Below are positions 47,294 through 59,185 of a DNA stretch of 64,000 nt, in pieces (positions within the stretch are counted from its first letter, which is position 1; every line of letters begins with the position of its first letter). Under the pieces are notes generated by a model. The model did no database searches. It was given only the letters and a program-made list of their open reading frames with translations, and was not told the DNA's origin. This stretch comes from Lottia gigantea (taxonomy: Eukaryota > Mollusca > Gastropoda > Lottiidae): positions 2,649,254 through 2,713,253 of the forward strand of contig NW_008707965.1 of NCBI RefSeq assembly GCF_000327385.1. Reading direction: 5' to 3'. The position numbers and the translations under genes are program-made.

Positions 47294-50200
47294 ATGGAAC
47301 GTCCAGAATTAAACAAAATGACGGAAGGTATCAAATCTTTCAAAGGGTTTCGTAATCCTATGTGTACGGTGAAATATTTCAAGCAAGTTAGATCACGACG
47401 AGAGAAATCATCCAATGCGCAGAGCAATGGACAGGGCGAAACTTTGAGGAACTGGACCGTAGCATTACCAAGAATTCCCAGCGCGGAAGAGAAACCCAGA
47501 GAGCTACCTAGTGGTGAATCTGCTCGCTTTGTTGGAAATATCAAGCAAGCAGGACTGGATTCTGCTCGCTTTCTTGGAAATATCAAGCTATCAGGATTAG
47601 AATCTGCTCGATTCATTGGTAATATCAATAAGTGCCGTACGATGAATAAATACGCAGTGGATACTGCATCCAGGTTCTCGAAACCGTCTTTCAACTCACA
47701 GTCACCTTTCAGCAGCTTGTTGGCGGCGAAGAAAACAAATTCGTCCAGAGTAGATGAACAAACTAAAAATCAGGAGATCGTTTTCACTGGGATTTGTAAC
47801 CAAATAGCCGACAATTATACTGATGACGACGACATATTTGAAGGTCAGTTTTTTGTTATTTTTTTTAGATAAATGATATCCCGATCATTTGATTATTTGA
47901 GAGCAGAATCACAGCTTTTCTTAGTATTCACCATTTTTTTTTTTGCGGATGATTCTTGCCAATGCCGTCCACAATCTGACTCATTTCTGTTCTACTTGTA
48001 AAAGTTAACCAATCAAATCCTCCGTTCAGTAAAAGATGTCCTTACTAAGCTACAAGTGTAGAAATCTGTAGAAAAAAAGAAACGGACCATTTACATCTTA
48101 TTTTTGTGTCAAATTGCATTGCCCCTCCGGATATATTACTTGCTCTTCCAGATATATTACTTGCCCCTCCGGATATATTACTTGCCCCTCCAGATATATT
48201 ACTTGCCCCTCCAGATATATTACTTGCCCCTTCGGATATCTTACTTGGATATCAAATCTATCCACGGGCATGATAGAGAATAAAACACTTTTCTGATAAA
48301 ACTTTTAGACGAACCAGCTAAAGACGAAGGGAGCTATGTATACTCTGTTGAGGATCTGTACAGGGATATTTGCAGTAAAAGAGGACAAAGATCGTTAAGA
48401 TGTATCAGAGATCAACTAAATTCACCCACATTGAACCTCAGTGATAGATTATTACCAAGGAAAGATATCCATTCTCTTTGTGTATTGTTATCGGTAAGTA
48501 ATCCAGTGCCCCGGTGGCTCAACTTGACCAGGGGGAGGGGGGGGGGTATTAACATTTGTTTTTTTAACATATGGACTCCTGCATTTATTTTCTAGGGCTG
48601 CAGTCCCCTCAGAAGTGGGGACCCGCGGACTTTGTTCAACCTGTTCCTATGGCCCATTCCTTTCCGATGTTCGGCTTTCGAGGGCATTCTTAGCATTTAA
48701 CAAACAACTTCTTCGCAAATGTTAAGTTTTTACTAACTGTGTCTAATATCTTGACTGCAATAGCCACCTTTCTTGTATCGTGTATGTTTACAGCCTTTTT
48801 GTCTTTTTTAGCTCTGATTGGCTGTGTTCGCTGGCGTACAATCCAATCAAATCGCTTCATTCCGTGATACAAGAACAGTGACTATTGTAGTCAAGGTATA
48901 AGACAAATTTCGTAATATCCCTGACATTGTGAAGGTGAACCAACACAGACAAGCACACTGGGTCTTGTTTTTTTGATAACATTTTATGCCCTCGCCAAAT
49001 ATCTAGTCAAATACACATTATTGTTTTTATATATAACTAGAAAACAGACGATTTCGCTGAATTAGATCTATCCAGAAATATTTTGTGTAAAGATGGCGCC
49101 AGGAGTGTTGGTGAAATGTTGAAGAGAAATGACGGAATAGTCAAACTGGTAAGGTTACAGGGTCAAAGGGTCAAGGGTCATCGGTTATGTATATGTATAC
49201 ATGTATTCCCAGTTTACTTAAGTACTGTACACACTGACAACATTTTCGGCAATATGTTGGGTAACATCTCGGTATCACATCAAATTGCGCAAAAAAAATT
49301 TGGATCTGTCAAATCACGGCGACAACAGTTCGTCAACATTGGTTTTTCAACATGTTGCCGTTGTCAGTGTGTACAGCTGTAAATGCCGAAAATGTTGTAC
49401 AATACTTTAGCGATACGAGAACATGATGCAGGACTCTTTTCTACACGTTTCATGTACGTGCATTTTAAATATTATAAGGTCATAGAGTAAAAGGTTATCT
49501 ATATGCACGTGCATACAACGGTGACAAATATTTTCGTTTCGATTTGTTACATGGATCTGTAGACATTATAAAAACGATAAGTTATTTGTCCAAGAAGGAT
49601 TTAACCAATCAAATGCTTTGTTCAGAACTAATACATTGTATTTTAAACCACTATTTCAGGAATTAAAATACTGTAAACTGAGTTCAGATGGTACTGGAAT
49701 GATCCTGGAATCTTTAGAGAGGAACAGAACGTTACAGACTCTAGATTTATCTGGTAATTTTTTACTGGCCCATTTCATGGTTTAATTTACATGGGATGAT
49801 GTGGTCTGCAATATTACGACCAAATAGTCAAATTAGTTTTACTTTTACCATTAGGTCATGGGCTTGCCCCCCCCCCCCCCCAAGCCTATAATCAGTGGCT
49901 CAACTACCATAGGGACTGGTTGCACTAAGTCCTAATCTCCAAATTGTCCATTAACAAGCATTAAATTGACTTACAGAGGGGTCTCGGAGTGCAAGAGAGC
50001 ATTTATGTTAAAAATAAATGCCCTGGAGAGGGTCTCCGACCCGCTTAAGTTCATGGGTCCCCAACTAGTTGAGCCACTGCCCAAGAAACATTATTAGAAA
50101 TATCTATCACGTTAATAGGATAACTTAATTCGTTCACTGAATATAGATTAAGATAAGCTTAAGATTATTGAACTATAGCGTTCATTACCGCTATAATGGG

Positions 50201-53200
50201 AGCATGCAATATTAATATGAAAAAATATGTTGAAATACCAAATGCATCGTAGAGTGTACAATCGTAGTCTATAATCTTTAATAATTTCGTTTGCAGGTAA
50301 CAAATTGTCGGTTTTAAATATAAAACAGTTGGTCAACCTCCTCAAAGTAGGTACAAACAATACAGTCTTAATTCACAAGTATGGTAGCTGATAGTGGCCA
50401 CTTGCACGGTTTTGCCTTTTTAAGCCACCATAGATTAAGCATATTTCAAAATGATTGAAATGTTGTATGTGTCATTGTTGACCAATAAAGGAAGGAACGT
50501 TTGTTTTTAAAATTATCAACTGTGCTCAAGAAGCCCCCAAGAGATTAGCGACACCCATTTGCATACAGACTGCATCATTGTAGTTTGACGACCATGGACA
50601 TTTGAGAATGGGCAAAAAAAACCCTGATCTGGTATATTGCGCCCATGGAACGTTGCATAGTGCCCAAGTGCACTATGGTTCAGAAAAATATAACGTAAAA
50701 CTTTGATTCGTTTTTATTGTAGTGCAATAAATCTCTAAGGGAGATAAGTTTAAGTTACTGTGGTATTGATGAAGCAGGGGCGATAATTCTAGGCTCAATG
50801 ATAGGTAAGTAGAGTTATCGAACTTCATTCAGAACGAAAGAAAAGGGCGCATAATCTAAAATGCAATGTCAGACGACAGTGTTCTATACAGGGGGTTACT
50901 ATAATGAAGTTTTCTTGCATTTGAGACACCCATTTTATGGCAATCTTCACAATGTCAAGCTATTACGAATTTTGTCTTATTCCTTGACTTCAATAGCCAC
51001 TATTCTTGTATCAAGGAATACAGCGATTTTATTGGATTGTAAGCCAGCAAATACAGCCAATCTATAGAAAGCCTTTAAACAATAAGCCATAATGTCTTAA
51101 TAGTGTCTTTCTGTCGAGGTTCTGATTGTCTGTATTAACTAGCGTAAAATCCAATCAAATCATTGTATTTACAAACCTCCGAATACATAAGAATAGCGAT
51201 CATAAGTTTCAAACGCAACTCTCTTGGCAGTTGGGCTGTAAGTTCGGATTTATATAACCAATTATGGTGAGAGGACACATTTAATCATAAACTGTATGCT
51301 TGATGGATTTTGTGTTTATGATTAGGATTTAAACTTTTGAAATTATATTCCAGGAGACAATATGTATCTCAAGTCTTTAGATCTGAGTTGGAATGGCATC
51401 AGAAAGAGAGGGGCCAAGGCCTTCTGTGACGGATTGGCGGTGAGTATATATCTGCAGTACATGTATATAGCATCTTGAATTTGATTGCCATTGGTAGACA
51501 AATTTAATACAATCTTATAGCCCCGTTCTGACAACCTAAAAGTACAATTGACAGCAAATTTCAGTAGAATTGGTTTTCACTCCTGGGTTAGGGATTTAGT
51601 TTGACATATATTTTTTGAATTGTAGGAGAATGCAACGCTGGAGAATATGAATCTATCGTGGAATGGTCTAGGTAGAGAGGGATGTAAGGCGTTAGAACAT
51701 TGTCTACAGGAAAACCGAGTTTTAAAAAACTTAGATTTAACTTGTAACCGAATCGACTTCATAGCTCTTAAACCACTTGTTAATGCTCTAGTTAAAAACG
51801 AAACTTTACGCAATATTAAGGTGAGTGATCTTGAATCCAGACCACGCCAATCCACTTCCATTTCATTGAAAGTCCTGTCTGTTGACCCTCTTGATACCTT
51901 TGTGGCCCCCTTCTCTCATAGAAACTCCACCGAATCCCCAAATCGCTCATTGCTCATGTAGCCGGGAATACCCGAGTTTTTAAGCTAGCCGGTAGTCCGG
52001 GCTATACCGAGTCTCTTTGCCAGGCGATAGCTAGGACTATCCTAACCCCTAAACAATACGTTCAAGACTAGCGCTTGTCGGGAATATCTGAGCTTCTTAT
52101 CTAGTAGACCGAAACATCTGTCTCTATTCCAGCCTCTGATAGCTATATCAATATCCATAAGAGGCTGGAATAGAGGCAGATGTTCCGGACCACTTATCTG
52201 GGTACTTACAACGGCTACCTAAACCTTCTCTAGTTAGGACTATCCGAGCGTCTAAGTTTTTGAACACATATTCAATAAAAGATAGATAGATATTTATTGT
52301 ATTGTTCGCCCTATTTGGGCAGAATACATCATGATACAAGATAATACGTGACATCAATTAATGGTTATAAGAAGAGATAATTGAACTCTAGATCGTAATT
52401 GAAGCAAGTAAATTATTTTTATTTCCAGCTGTCATCCAACCCAATAACAACTCGAGGAGCCATAGCTATGCTAACTGCTATCAAACAATCACCAGACTGT
52501 GCTATCAACGAGATTGATTTGACGGTAAGTCGTGAGGTAGAAGCTAGAGTAGGAGGGGGGGGGGGGGGTGTAGGTCGTGTGAAAAGTTGAGGGGAGGAAG
52601 GTGATTGTAGGTAGTTTTCCAACAGCGACTCGAAAACATTTGAAAGATACAATATAACCTTTGGTTATAAGTTTGTTCATTCGAATTGTCCAGACGTTTT
52701 GTTGAGCTTGGTTCCCAACCTTTCCAGCCATAACATTCCCAGAGCAATCAATCAAATCTTATCACACCCCAAAACAATGGGAATTCAAAACATTCTGAAA
52801 CACCCCAGGATTGGAACCAGGGCGCTAGATTGAGACGAACAAGTGTCGTTGTTTAATTTTCAGGAAATTCCAGTGAATGGCACGTTTATGAAATGTTTAG
52901 CAGAATTATACGACGATCGACCAATCAAAGTTCTACATGGAAATAATTTGCATAATACTGACACGGAGAAGCCGGAAGCGGCACTGGATTCCTACGACCC
53001 GTGTATGGTTCTGTTTGAATTCATGAGACAGAAGAAACTAAGGTTAACTGATCTATTCTTTGTGCTTGACGCTGATAAAAGTGGGACTATTACTCGACAA
53101 GAACTGATGAAGGCGTTTCAGGTGAGAAACGGTGTTTTTGTATGTTTGTACATCTTCATGATGTATTACTGCGTCTGAAAGTTTCACAACATTGGTCATT

Positions 53201-54491
53201 TTTGTATGTTCGTAAATGCAGTGTTTTGATTAGGTTGAATGTTTGAATACAGGCAATCTAACTTCCGTGATATAAGAAAAGTGCCTAAGGATGTTAAAGT
53301 ATTACACACAGTTTGTAATAAAGCTTGATGCCCCCTTAGCACGCCCAGTATCCAACATAACATTATTTTTCGATTGTCAAAATATAACAGGTTAGTAAAT
53401 ATTCTCATTACCCATAAATTTTGGCCTCATAGAAATATATATCATGTGCATACAAGAGCGATATAGGCTATACTTGATTCTGAACATGGATAATTTATTT
53501 TTTGTATTTTACAGGCCATGAATCTACCACTATCACAAGGAGCTTTAGGACTGTTAATGGAAAGGTTGGATGCAGATGAAAGCGATGAAATTGATATAGT
53601 GTAAGTGAATCATATCTGCTGTCTGATGCGGCTTGTAGAATTATCTTTTCGCCGACGGTCAAAAATTTCTCCCAAAACTTATAACTCCCCCCTCCAATTT
53701 TTATCGTAGCAAGAAAATATGACACCCTGTATTACTTTGACTCCAGCGTCTACCTGCAGTTGGCGTGAATGCTTCCAAATCTGGTTATCCGTTCCAAATT
53801 CCAGATAGGTCAACTTTTATTCAATGACCGATCATCATATAACAATAAGATTAAGTCGGCAAAAAAAAAAATTTAAATGAATACAGTTTTACGTCCTACT
53901 TTTCTGCACCGTGTAGGCTAATTAAGGAGATAATTTTTCAAGGACAGCAGCATTAGCCTGCTCTTTTTCGATTTCCAACTATCATGGGATCTTTAACGTA
54001 CACAGCCTATAGCATACGCGGACTCGGTTTATTGTTCCGTCCTAACGACTAGACGCTTTTTCCATGTCATCCCATCCGACGTGCCAAGGGGAAAGGTCGA
54101 AAGATCCGAAAGTTTCATCTCCACCTATGCCGGGATTAAACCCTATAGACCTTCGGGGAAAAGGATGATATGTAATGCTGCATTCAATTCAATTTCTAGT
54201 ACCTCATCTGTCAACTCTACCAAACCTAAGACTGAATAATTCGGCTGGTGTATCCCATACAGTTATATATGATGTAAAATATTAGATTTGTTTCTTTTTT
54301 TCAGGGAGTTGAAAAGTGGACAGAAAAATGTGTTAAGGAAGGCCCACGCTATGAGAAACGGTAGCCCTGAATATTGTGCCATTCTAGACGATATACAAGA
54401 ACATGTTAAGAACGCTATAGAGCGAAAACGAAAAAAGAAACCCTTCCAAGAAAAAGACATAATTTCACAAATTGAGAGAGCAATGAAATGA
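47294..54491 (+). CDS. LRRC74A: LRRC74-like leucine-rich repeat protein with EF-hand
   Basis: Twelve exons: 47294-47843, 48309-48493, 49041-49148, 49660-49753, 50297-50346, 50723-50804, 51354-51439, 51626-51820, 52429-52524, 52864-53121, 53515-53600 and 54305-54491, all in phase, 658 residues. Residues about 245-480 are ribonuclease-inhibitor-type LRRs (FAELDLSRNILCKDGARSV; LKSLDLSWNGIRKRGAKAFC; LENMNLSWNGLGREGCKAL; LKNLDLTCNRI). A canonical EF-hand loop, DADKSGTITRQE, follows in exon 10, with a degenerate second one (DADESDEIDIVE) spanning exons 11-12, then a basic C-terminus. The family is poorly characterised; Ca2+ binding is inferred from the loop. The N-terminus has three near-identical 14-residue repeats (ESARFVGNIKQAGL). 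The A/B paralogue choice is uncertain. Confidence 0.93.
48117..48245. repeat. 21-bp minisatellite, six copies
   Basis: GCCCCTCCGGATATATTACT + T repeated six times with CGG/CAG variation, in intron 1 of the LRRC74-like gene, 64 bp before exon 2. Confidence 0.93.
48735..48905. repeat. Fold-back family B copy
   Basis: ATATCTTGACTGCAATAGCC / GTGACTATTGTAGTCAAGGT arms; interior CTGATTGGCTGTGTTCGCTG and CAATCCAATCAAATCGCTTC. In intron 2 of the LRRC74-like gene. Confidence 0.87.
49887..50083. repeat. Short-TIR element in LRRC74-like intron 4
   Basis: CAGTGGCTCAACTA at the left and TAGTTGAGCCACTG at the right enclose about 170 bp with no coding capacity. Probably a DNA-transposon MITE. A GGTGGCTCAACTTG fragment at 48523 may be a relic of the same family. 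Confidence 0.7.
50950..51215. repeat. Fold-back family B copy (long-ended)
   Basis: ATCTTCACAATGTCAAGCTA + TTACGAATTTTGTCTTATTC + CTTGACTTCAATAGCCAC shows the full left terminus. Right-arm pieces: TAGCGTAAAATCCAATCAAA and ATAGCGATCATAAG. Confidence 0.85.
52110..52192. repeat. Fold-back element in LRRC74-like intron 8
   Basis: CCGAAACATCTGTCTCTATT + CCAGCCTC faces GAGGCTGGAATAGAGGCAGA + TGTTCCGG around a spacer of about 26 bp. A half-copy is at 17890-17937. About 80 bp on, a GATAGATAGATA-tailed LINE-like tail occurs at 52273-52330. Confidence 0.88.
53935..54170. repeat. Dispersed repeat fragment (LRRC74-like intron 11)
   Basis: Starts AAGGACAGCAGCATTAGCCT + GCTC, which also occurs at about 29960-29985 directly after the Harbinger-like MITE. 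It continues with TGGGATCTTTAACGTACACA and CATCTCCACCTATGCCGGGA. No coding capacity seen. Confidence 0.55.
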
Positions 54492-55190
54492 TTCGTAGTG
54501 TAGATAAACCCGATAAGATTTTGATTGTGTTGTCGAATTGCCATATTTTACTTTAAAGCTGCAAATAGGCGAAGTACATGGAGCCCTACTTTCTACTGTA
54601 GCGACAATCCTGCATAATAAGCCGTACCGCATCTTCACAATGGTCAAGGTACTGCAAACTTCGTCCTATACCTTGACTGAAATAGCAAAAAGCAATCTTT
54701 TTTGTGTCACAGATTGTAGCGATTTGATTGGATTGTACGTAATGCAGTATTCTGTGATACAAGAAAGGTGACTATTGCAGTCAAGATATCAGACGCAGTT
54801 CTAATAGCTTGACATTGTGAAGATGGCCAGTTTCAACGCAATACTATTAATGAAAAGAAAGCTATGCAAATTTGAACTATTTTGTATTTGAGTTGGGTTT
54901 CTTTTTTGTAATCCGAAGCAACAAATGTCCATTTATATTATTATTATTAAAAAATATGGAAAGATGCCATTATATCTCGTATCTCTTTTTTTTTTTATGC
55001 CGGTGGCAATCACAGGGCAGTAACTACGGTCTAGGAGTCACAAATCCTCTAGAGTTCAAACGGTATCCACTTTTACGATATTTGACTCGATGTAGTTACG
55101 GACTGCTGCTTTCAAACGTGAATTAAATAGGGTGTGATCCCTGCTCCGCCTAAGAATATTGCCCACAAACAGGAAACAAATACAATACAC
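54492..55190. other. Convergent intergenic region
   Basis: Between the ends of the LRRC74-like gene and EMC6. A family B copy with long ends fills about 54625-54830. Nothing else recognised. Confidence 0.55.
54625..54830. repeat. Fold-back family B copy with long ends
   Basis: ATCTTCACAATGGTCAAGGT at the left and GCTTGACATTGTGAAGAT at the right define the outer termini; CTTGACTGAAATAGC and GACTATTGCAGTCAAG the inner arms. Confidence 0.88.
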
Positions 55191-55206
55191 AGATACACAA
55201 ATGAAT

Positions 55207-55212
55207 TTTATT
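55207..55212 (-). terminator. Candidate EMC6 poly(A) signal
   Basis: Minus-strand AATAAA about 600 bp past the EMC6 stop codon, in the context TGTGCAATAAAATTC. Confidence 0.5.
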
Positions 55213-55813
55213 GCACATCAAGATAATATTATGTACACCATTCATTTAATTTATTCATTTCAATTCTTTACAAATCAGATATACAATGTACCACACATTG
55301 AGCTCAACTGAATAGCTTGTGGAATTCAGCTATAACCCTAACATATTCAGGTTGAAAATCTATGTCATACGTCTACAATCAAATAACAAATTGACATGAA
55401 GGTGATGTCAAATAACTTTAATATTGATTATCTGGATCCTTTGTCTATAAGATTAATAGAAATAAAGATCTGGAAAATGGAGATTGATAAAATAAACATG
55501 TTTGTAGACGAACTGGTTGTTAGATCTTCCTTCTAACTAAGTGATGCATGTAGCTGGAATTATGAACAATAAAATGGTTAAATAATTAGATGATTTATTT
55601 AGAATTTTTAATTGATACCCAGCCCTACTAATCATTGCAAAATAGATCATAGAATGAGTTCCTGCCCAACATAAAAAATCTGTTCTGTGTCACTTATCAA
55701 AACAGATGATAATAACATCATGTAGGCTATAGTTATGGGAGGATGATTTGAATCATGATAATGCCACTAGATACTGAAGACTAATTCCTAGTTTGATGAA
55801 GATGATAAAGATG

Positions 55814-58027
55814 CTAGTAAACATGGACCATTCCGTATAAAAATCTAATAGGTGTTAAGAAAAAATATGATAGAAAACAAACCACAGCTATGTAAACCAG
55901 GGGTGTTGATTTGGCCCTATTTTCTAGACATGACTGGCAAAGTTGAAAAACTCAGAGACTGAGAGACATCAGGTGCCAAAGATGACAATAAATCAAGGCT
56001 AGTAGGGTAAGCATATACTTGGTAAATATCATACTTTATTTCTCATGGCCCTTCCACTGTAGAAGTGATTTATGCTTAGGTAAAACAGAATGTTTACTTA
56101 TGATTGCTGGGTATTAGGGGGTGAGAGATGACGATGGGTCGACTATCGTGCACTAGCATAGGCATTTGCTTGGGTATGATATGGCCTATCTAGATTTGTT
56201 ACTCTTCACAGAATTTTTATTTCCTCTTATTTGCTTGGGTAGGTGTGATATAGTTTCATCGAGATTTGTGACGGTACTCAAGATTGCCATGGAGTAAGAT
56301 ATAGGTCTATCTAGATCTTTTCTAATGTTGACTGTAAGGACATATTTTAGCAGCAAACTGAATACACTACCTGTTATAATGATTTGATATTAAAAGGATA
56401 CGTCCAAGATAAAACATATGTCTACAAGATACAGTTAAGGAAGATATCATACGAACAATGAGCAGTAACTCAGAAGGTACACAGACGAAATTTTTACAAC
56501 GCTCCGGAATATTGAATATTATAAAAAGCTTCCGTTGTATATGTGACAGAGAAGGCCTCTTCATATATCTGATACCTTGATATTACATTGTTTGATATAC
56601 CATAGCTCGTATTGCACACTTGGTCCAGACTGGTTCTGACAAGTAATCACATGCTTGACTAGGTCAGATGTCCACTCACTGCAGACTGGATAATGATGAC
56701 TTATATTTCAAGAATTAACACTTCCCCCCATCCTCGAAAAAACCATCCATACTTCCGAGTTCTTCTCAATCAAAGAATCATTTTAAAATTCTTATATGCT
56801 CTTATTGGCCAATTTTATGTTCATTCTAAGATGTAGAATTGTTTTAAAGGATACAAATAAAGCTCCAAGTAAACCATTTGTAAAGAGAATCTTTCTTGAT
56901 ACAAAGAAATTATTCCATCGAGATCCTGCCTTGATTAGCACCATAACCTGAAAGACAATGTTCATAAATATAAATCAAACTCTGTACCTGATTGACATAA
57001 TGAAAATGGGTAATGTCTTCAATGTTCAATAACAGTAATTTGTTAAGGACAAAGGATAATGTTTCTTTCTGTGCACAATATTGGTCTAATGAGGACAAGT
57101 AACACTATACAGTGTGCAAAAAAAGAAATTTTCATGGATTGAAATTAATTAATGAAGACAGCCAATGCCATGCAGTGTGCAATGACAATCCAATTTTGCA
57201 TCTGAGGTAGAAGACAGTTGACACCACGCAGAATGAGATCTTTAACACAGACTCTTGAATCTGTAAAATTATTGGAACGTAAAACCAAGAATACTTACAG
57301 AAAATAAAATAGATGTGATAAAATAAAAAGCAAATCCATAGAGACCAGTTAGACCTAAAATTCCTGCAGATGCTCCACCTAAACAGGCCATTGATGTTCG
57401 ACAATATTCTAATATGGACGCATTCTGTCGTAATGCCATTTCACTATATGCCACATTGTCACCTGAAATAGTCAATATTCGAATGGGTATAGTGGTTGGT
57501 ATTTTTAGTAATAAAAATAGGATGATTATTAATGATCAAAGAAGTAGTAAACATTGAATATATAAATTTGTGATGAGCAATTGTCCTATTTCTCATTTCT
57601 TTGATAGCAATTATCTGGTGAGCAACTGTCTGTATCCCATTGTGGTTTATCTACTTTACCAGCTGAGCTAAGTTTCTGCCTTCCATGACACTCAAAATAT
57701 TCTGGATATGATGACTGAAACTGAGCTCTGCTGGCAGGCTGGATGACTGCATACCTATGATGTATTAATCCTAGTTCTAGTATTAGTAGGTAGGGGTCAC
57801 ATTAAATAATGGACTACAATTTTATGCCTTAATTCTTCTTCCTTCCTATGATGTAATTGTAAATCATTTGCGACCGGTGTATCTTAGGGCTGATATTTCT
57901 AGGTATTTAATGTCTAGTATTCGGTGAGGAACCCCTGGGCCACCACTATTAGTAAAGGAGAGAGTAATCAAAGTAATAGCTCACTTTTTCGACTCTTACG
58001 AGTTCGTACTGCAATGGTAGTCGCCAT
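55814..58027 (-). CDS. EMC6: ER membrane protein complex subunit 6 (complete)
   Basis: Five minus-strand coding exons: 58027-58000, 57462-57299, 56947-56855, 56421-56402 (20 nt) and 55844-55814. They total 336 nt, 111 residues (human 110), with every phase consistent. EMC6 is a core three-helix subunit of the ER membrane complex that inserts tail-anchored and multi-pass proteins. Matches include [51 protein letters not shown] and FLYGMVHVY. Membrane segments lie near residues 33-52, 53-71 and 88-108. The micro-exon supplies TYVLSW plus most of the next Thr in the third segment. Introns 1 and 2 are ordinary (GTAAGA, GTAAGT); introns 3 and 4 are U12-type. It converges on the LRRC74-like gene. 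Confidence 0.95.
55845..56401 (-). other. EMC6: U12-type intron 4 of EMC6
   Basis: 557 nt. Donor GTATCCTTT (complement at 56393-56401) and branch-site motif TTTCTTAAC (complement at 55854-55862, one mismatch to the consensus), 9 nt before the acceptor CTATTAG. Confidence 0.92.
56402..56421 (-). other. EMC6: 20-nt micro-exon of EMC6
   Basis: Sequence ACATATGTTTTATCTTGGAC between TTGTAG and GTATCC. Entered in phase 0 and left in phase 2, it encodes TYVLSWT with the last codon split. Without it the protein lacks the conserved stretch between GALF and FLYG and loses frame. Confidence 0.93.
56422..56854 (-). other. EMC6: U12-type intron 3 of EMC6
   Basis: 433 nt. Donor GTATCCTTT (complement at 56846-56854) and branch-site motif TTCCTTAAC (complement at 56434-56442) exactly match the minor-spliceosome consensus. 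Branch motif to acceptor distance is 12 nt. No polypyrimidine tract is needed or seen. Confidence 0.93.
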
Positions 58028-58466
58028 GTTGGAAAGTTTCTTATTATGAGTTATTCCCCTTGGATTAGAAAAAAAAAAAAAATGTTGCGTTCGTTAACTT
58101 TCTCTTATCATTGTCATGTCATCTGGTCGGACATGGATCATTCGCCCATAAGAATGTACCCTCCCCTCTGATGCTATTGTGTCAATTACAGTTTTTTGTC
58201 ACTGTGGACATTAATGTTTGACTCCATGGCGACATTGCAGGTACTATGTGAAAAGGGAATAGACTGACAACTGTCCGGGATTTTGTCTGATTTGTTTGGT
58301 TAGGCATGAATTGATCTGGTTGTATTTGATGATTTTGACTATTGTAGTAGTGACGGGTGTCGCGCTTGAAGCATACCATGCTAATTTTTTTCTTCTCTTC
58401 TCTTCCTCGTCTACCTTGTTTTGTTCGTGGAATCATTTATTCTGCAATGACAACTATTAACATTAA

Positions 58467-59182
58467 AGCCCAACGCAGACGAGGAACATTTCTGTCGACG
58501 AACAAGAACATCGAACAAATATATTTGTTTTCCGTTATCCGCAGACGACAAACATTGAAAATTGGAACAATACGCCAGTGTCACGGAAAATCACATGACC
58601 TCAAAATGGAAGATTATGTAAAATTGGGTTAGCTATTTTATTAATTTAAAAAAAGACGGCGAATTAGGAGCATTTGGGTCCGTACCTGGATTCAACGTTG
58701 TAAAGAGCAGGGTGTGTTCGGGAACCTTGTAAATTTACCAGTTGTTTCCAGGGCTTGTGCTATTTCTTGCATCGCAGCGTACTTCTTGTTCCTATCTGAA
58801 TAGTCGGGCGAAGAAATCATAAACAAACAGGCAGATTGCGACCACATATCTACTAAAATCTGCTCCTTCTCCACAGTCCAAAATTTTGTCTTGGTGGATT
58901 CACTGGACGTCGCCATTATGAGTGTCATGTGGTCTGGCTTCGATCGCTGATTGGTCTTTCGTCGATAAATGTTCGACGCTAATGTTCGTCGTTAACGCAG
59001 ACGGCGAACAAAGAATTGTTCGGGAGGCAAACAACTTTAAAAAATCAAACATGTTTGATTTCACGAACAATTCTCACGAACATTTTTGTTCGTGTTTCTG
59101 TAATCCGCAGACGGTGAAAAAAATGATCGAAACAAAATTTTTACGATTGTTCGCTTAAAATGTTCCTCGTCTGCGTTGGGCT
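58467..59182. mobile_element. PIF/Harbinger DNA transposon remnant
   Basis: 716 bp with perfect inverted ends AGCCCAACGCAGACGAGGAA + CATT and AATGTTCCTCGTCTGCGTTG + GGCT, flanked by TAA duplications (58464-58466, 59183-59185). Several subterminal CGCAGACG motifs may bind transposase. It keeps one exon-like frame for a MADF/Myb-like protein and lacks the DDE transposase, so it is an internally deleted, non-autonomous copy. The perfect ends suggest it is young. Confidence 0.93.
58692..58928 (-). CDS. Harbinger-type MADF/Myb-like DNA-binding ORF, truncated
   Basis: 78 codons inside the transposon. KFWTVEKEQILVDMWSQS, ACLFMISSPDYSDRNKKYAA and MQEIAQALETTGKF follow the MADF/Myb-SANT pattern (W..E.E.ILVD.W, DY.DR..K..A..EIA). 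In intact Harbinger elements this second protein helps the transposase bind DNA. The frame breaks off after the second helix, at an apparent deletion. Confidence 0.72.
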   Translation of the reverse strand: MTLIMATSSESTKTKFWTVEKEQILVDMWSQSACLFMISSPDYSDRNKKYAAMQEIAQALETTGKFTRFPNTPCSLQR

Positions 59183-59185
59183 TAA

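Noticed and set aside
55005-55126. Acceptor-like tract and short frame after a T-run
   Set aside because: Lies in the convergent space between two completed genes and matches nothing.
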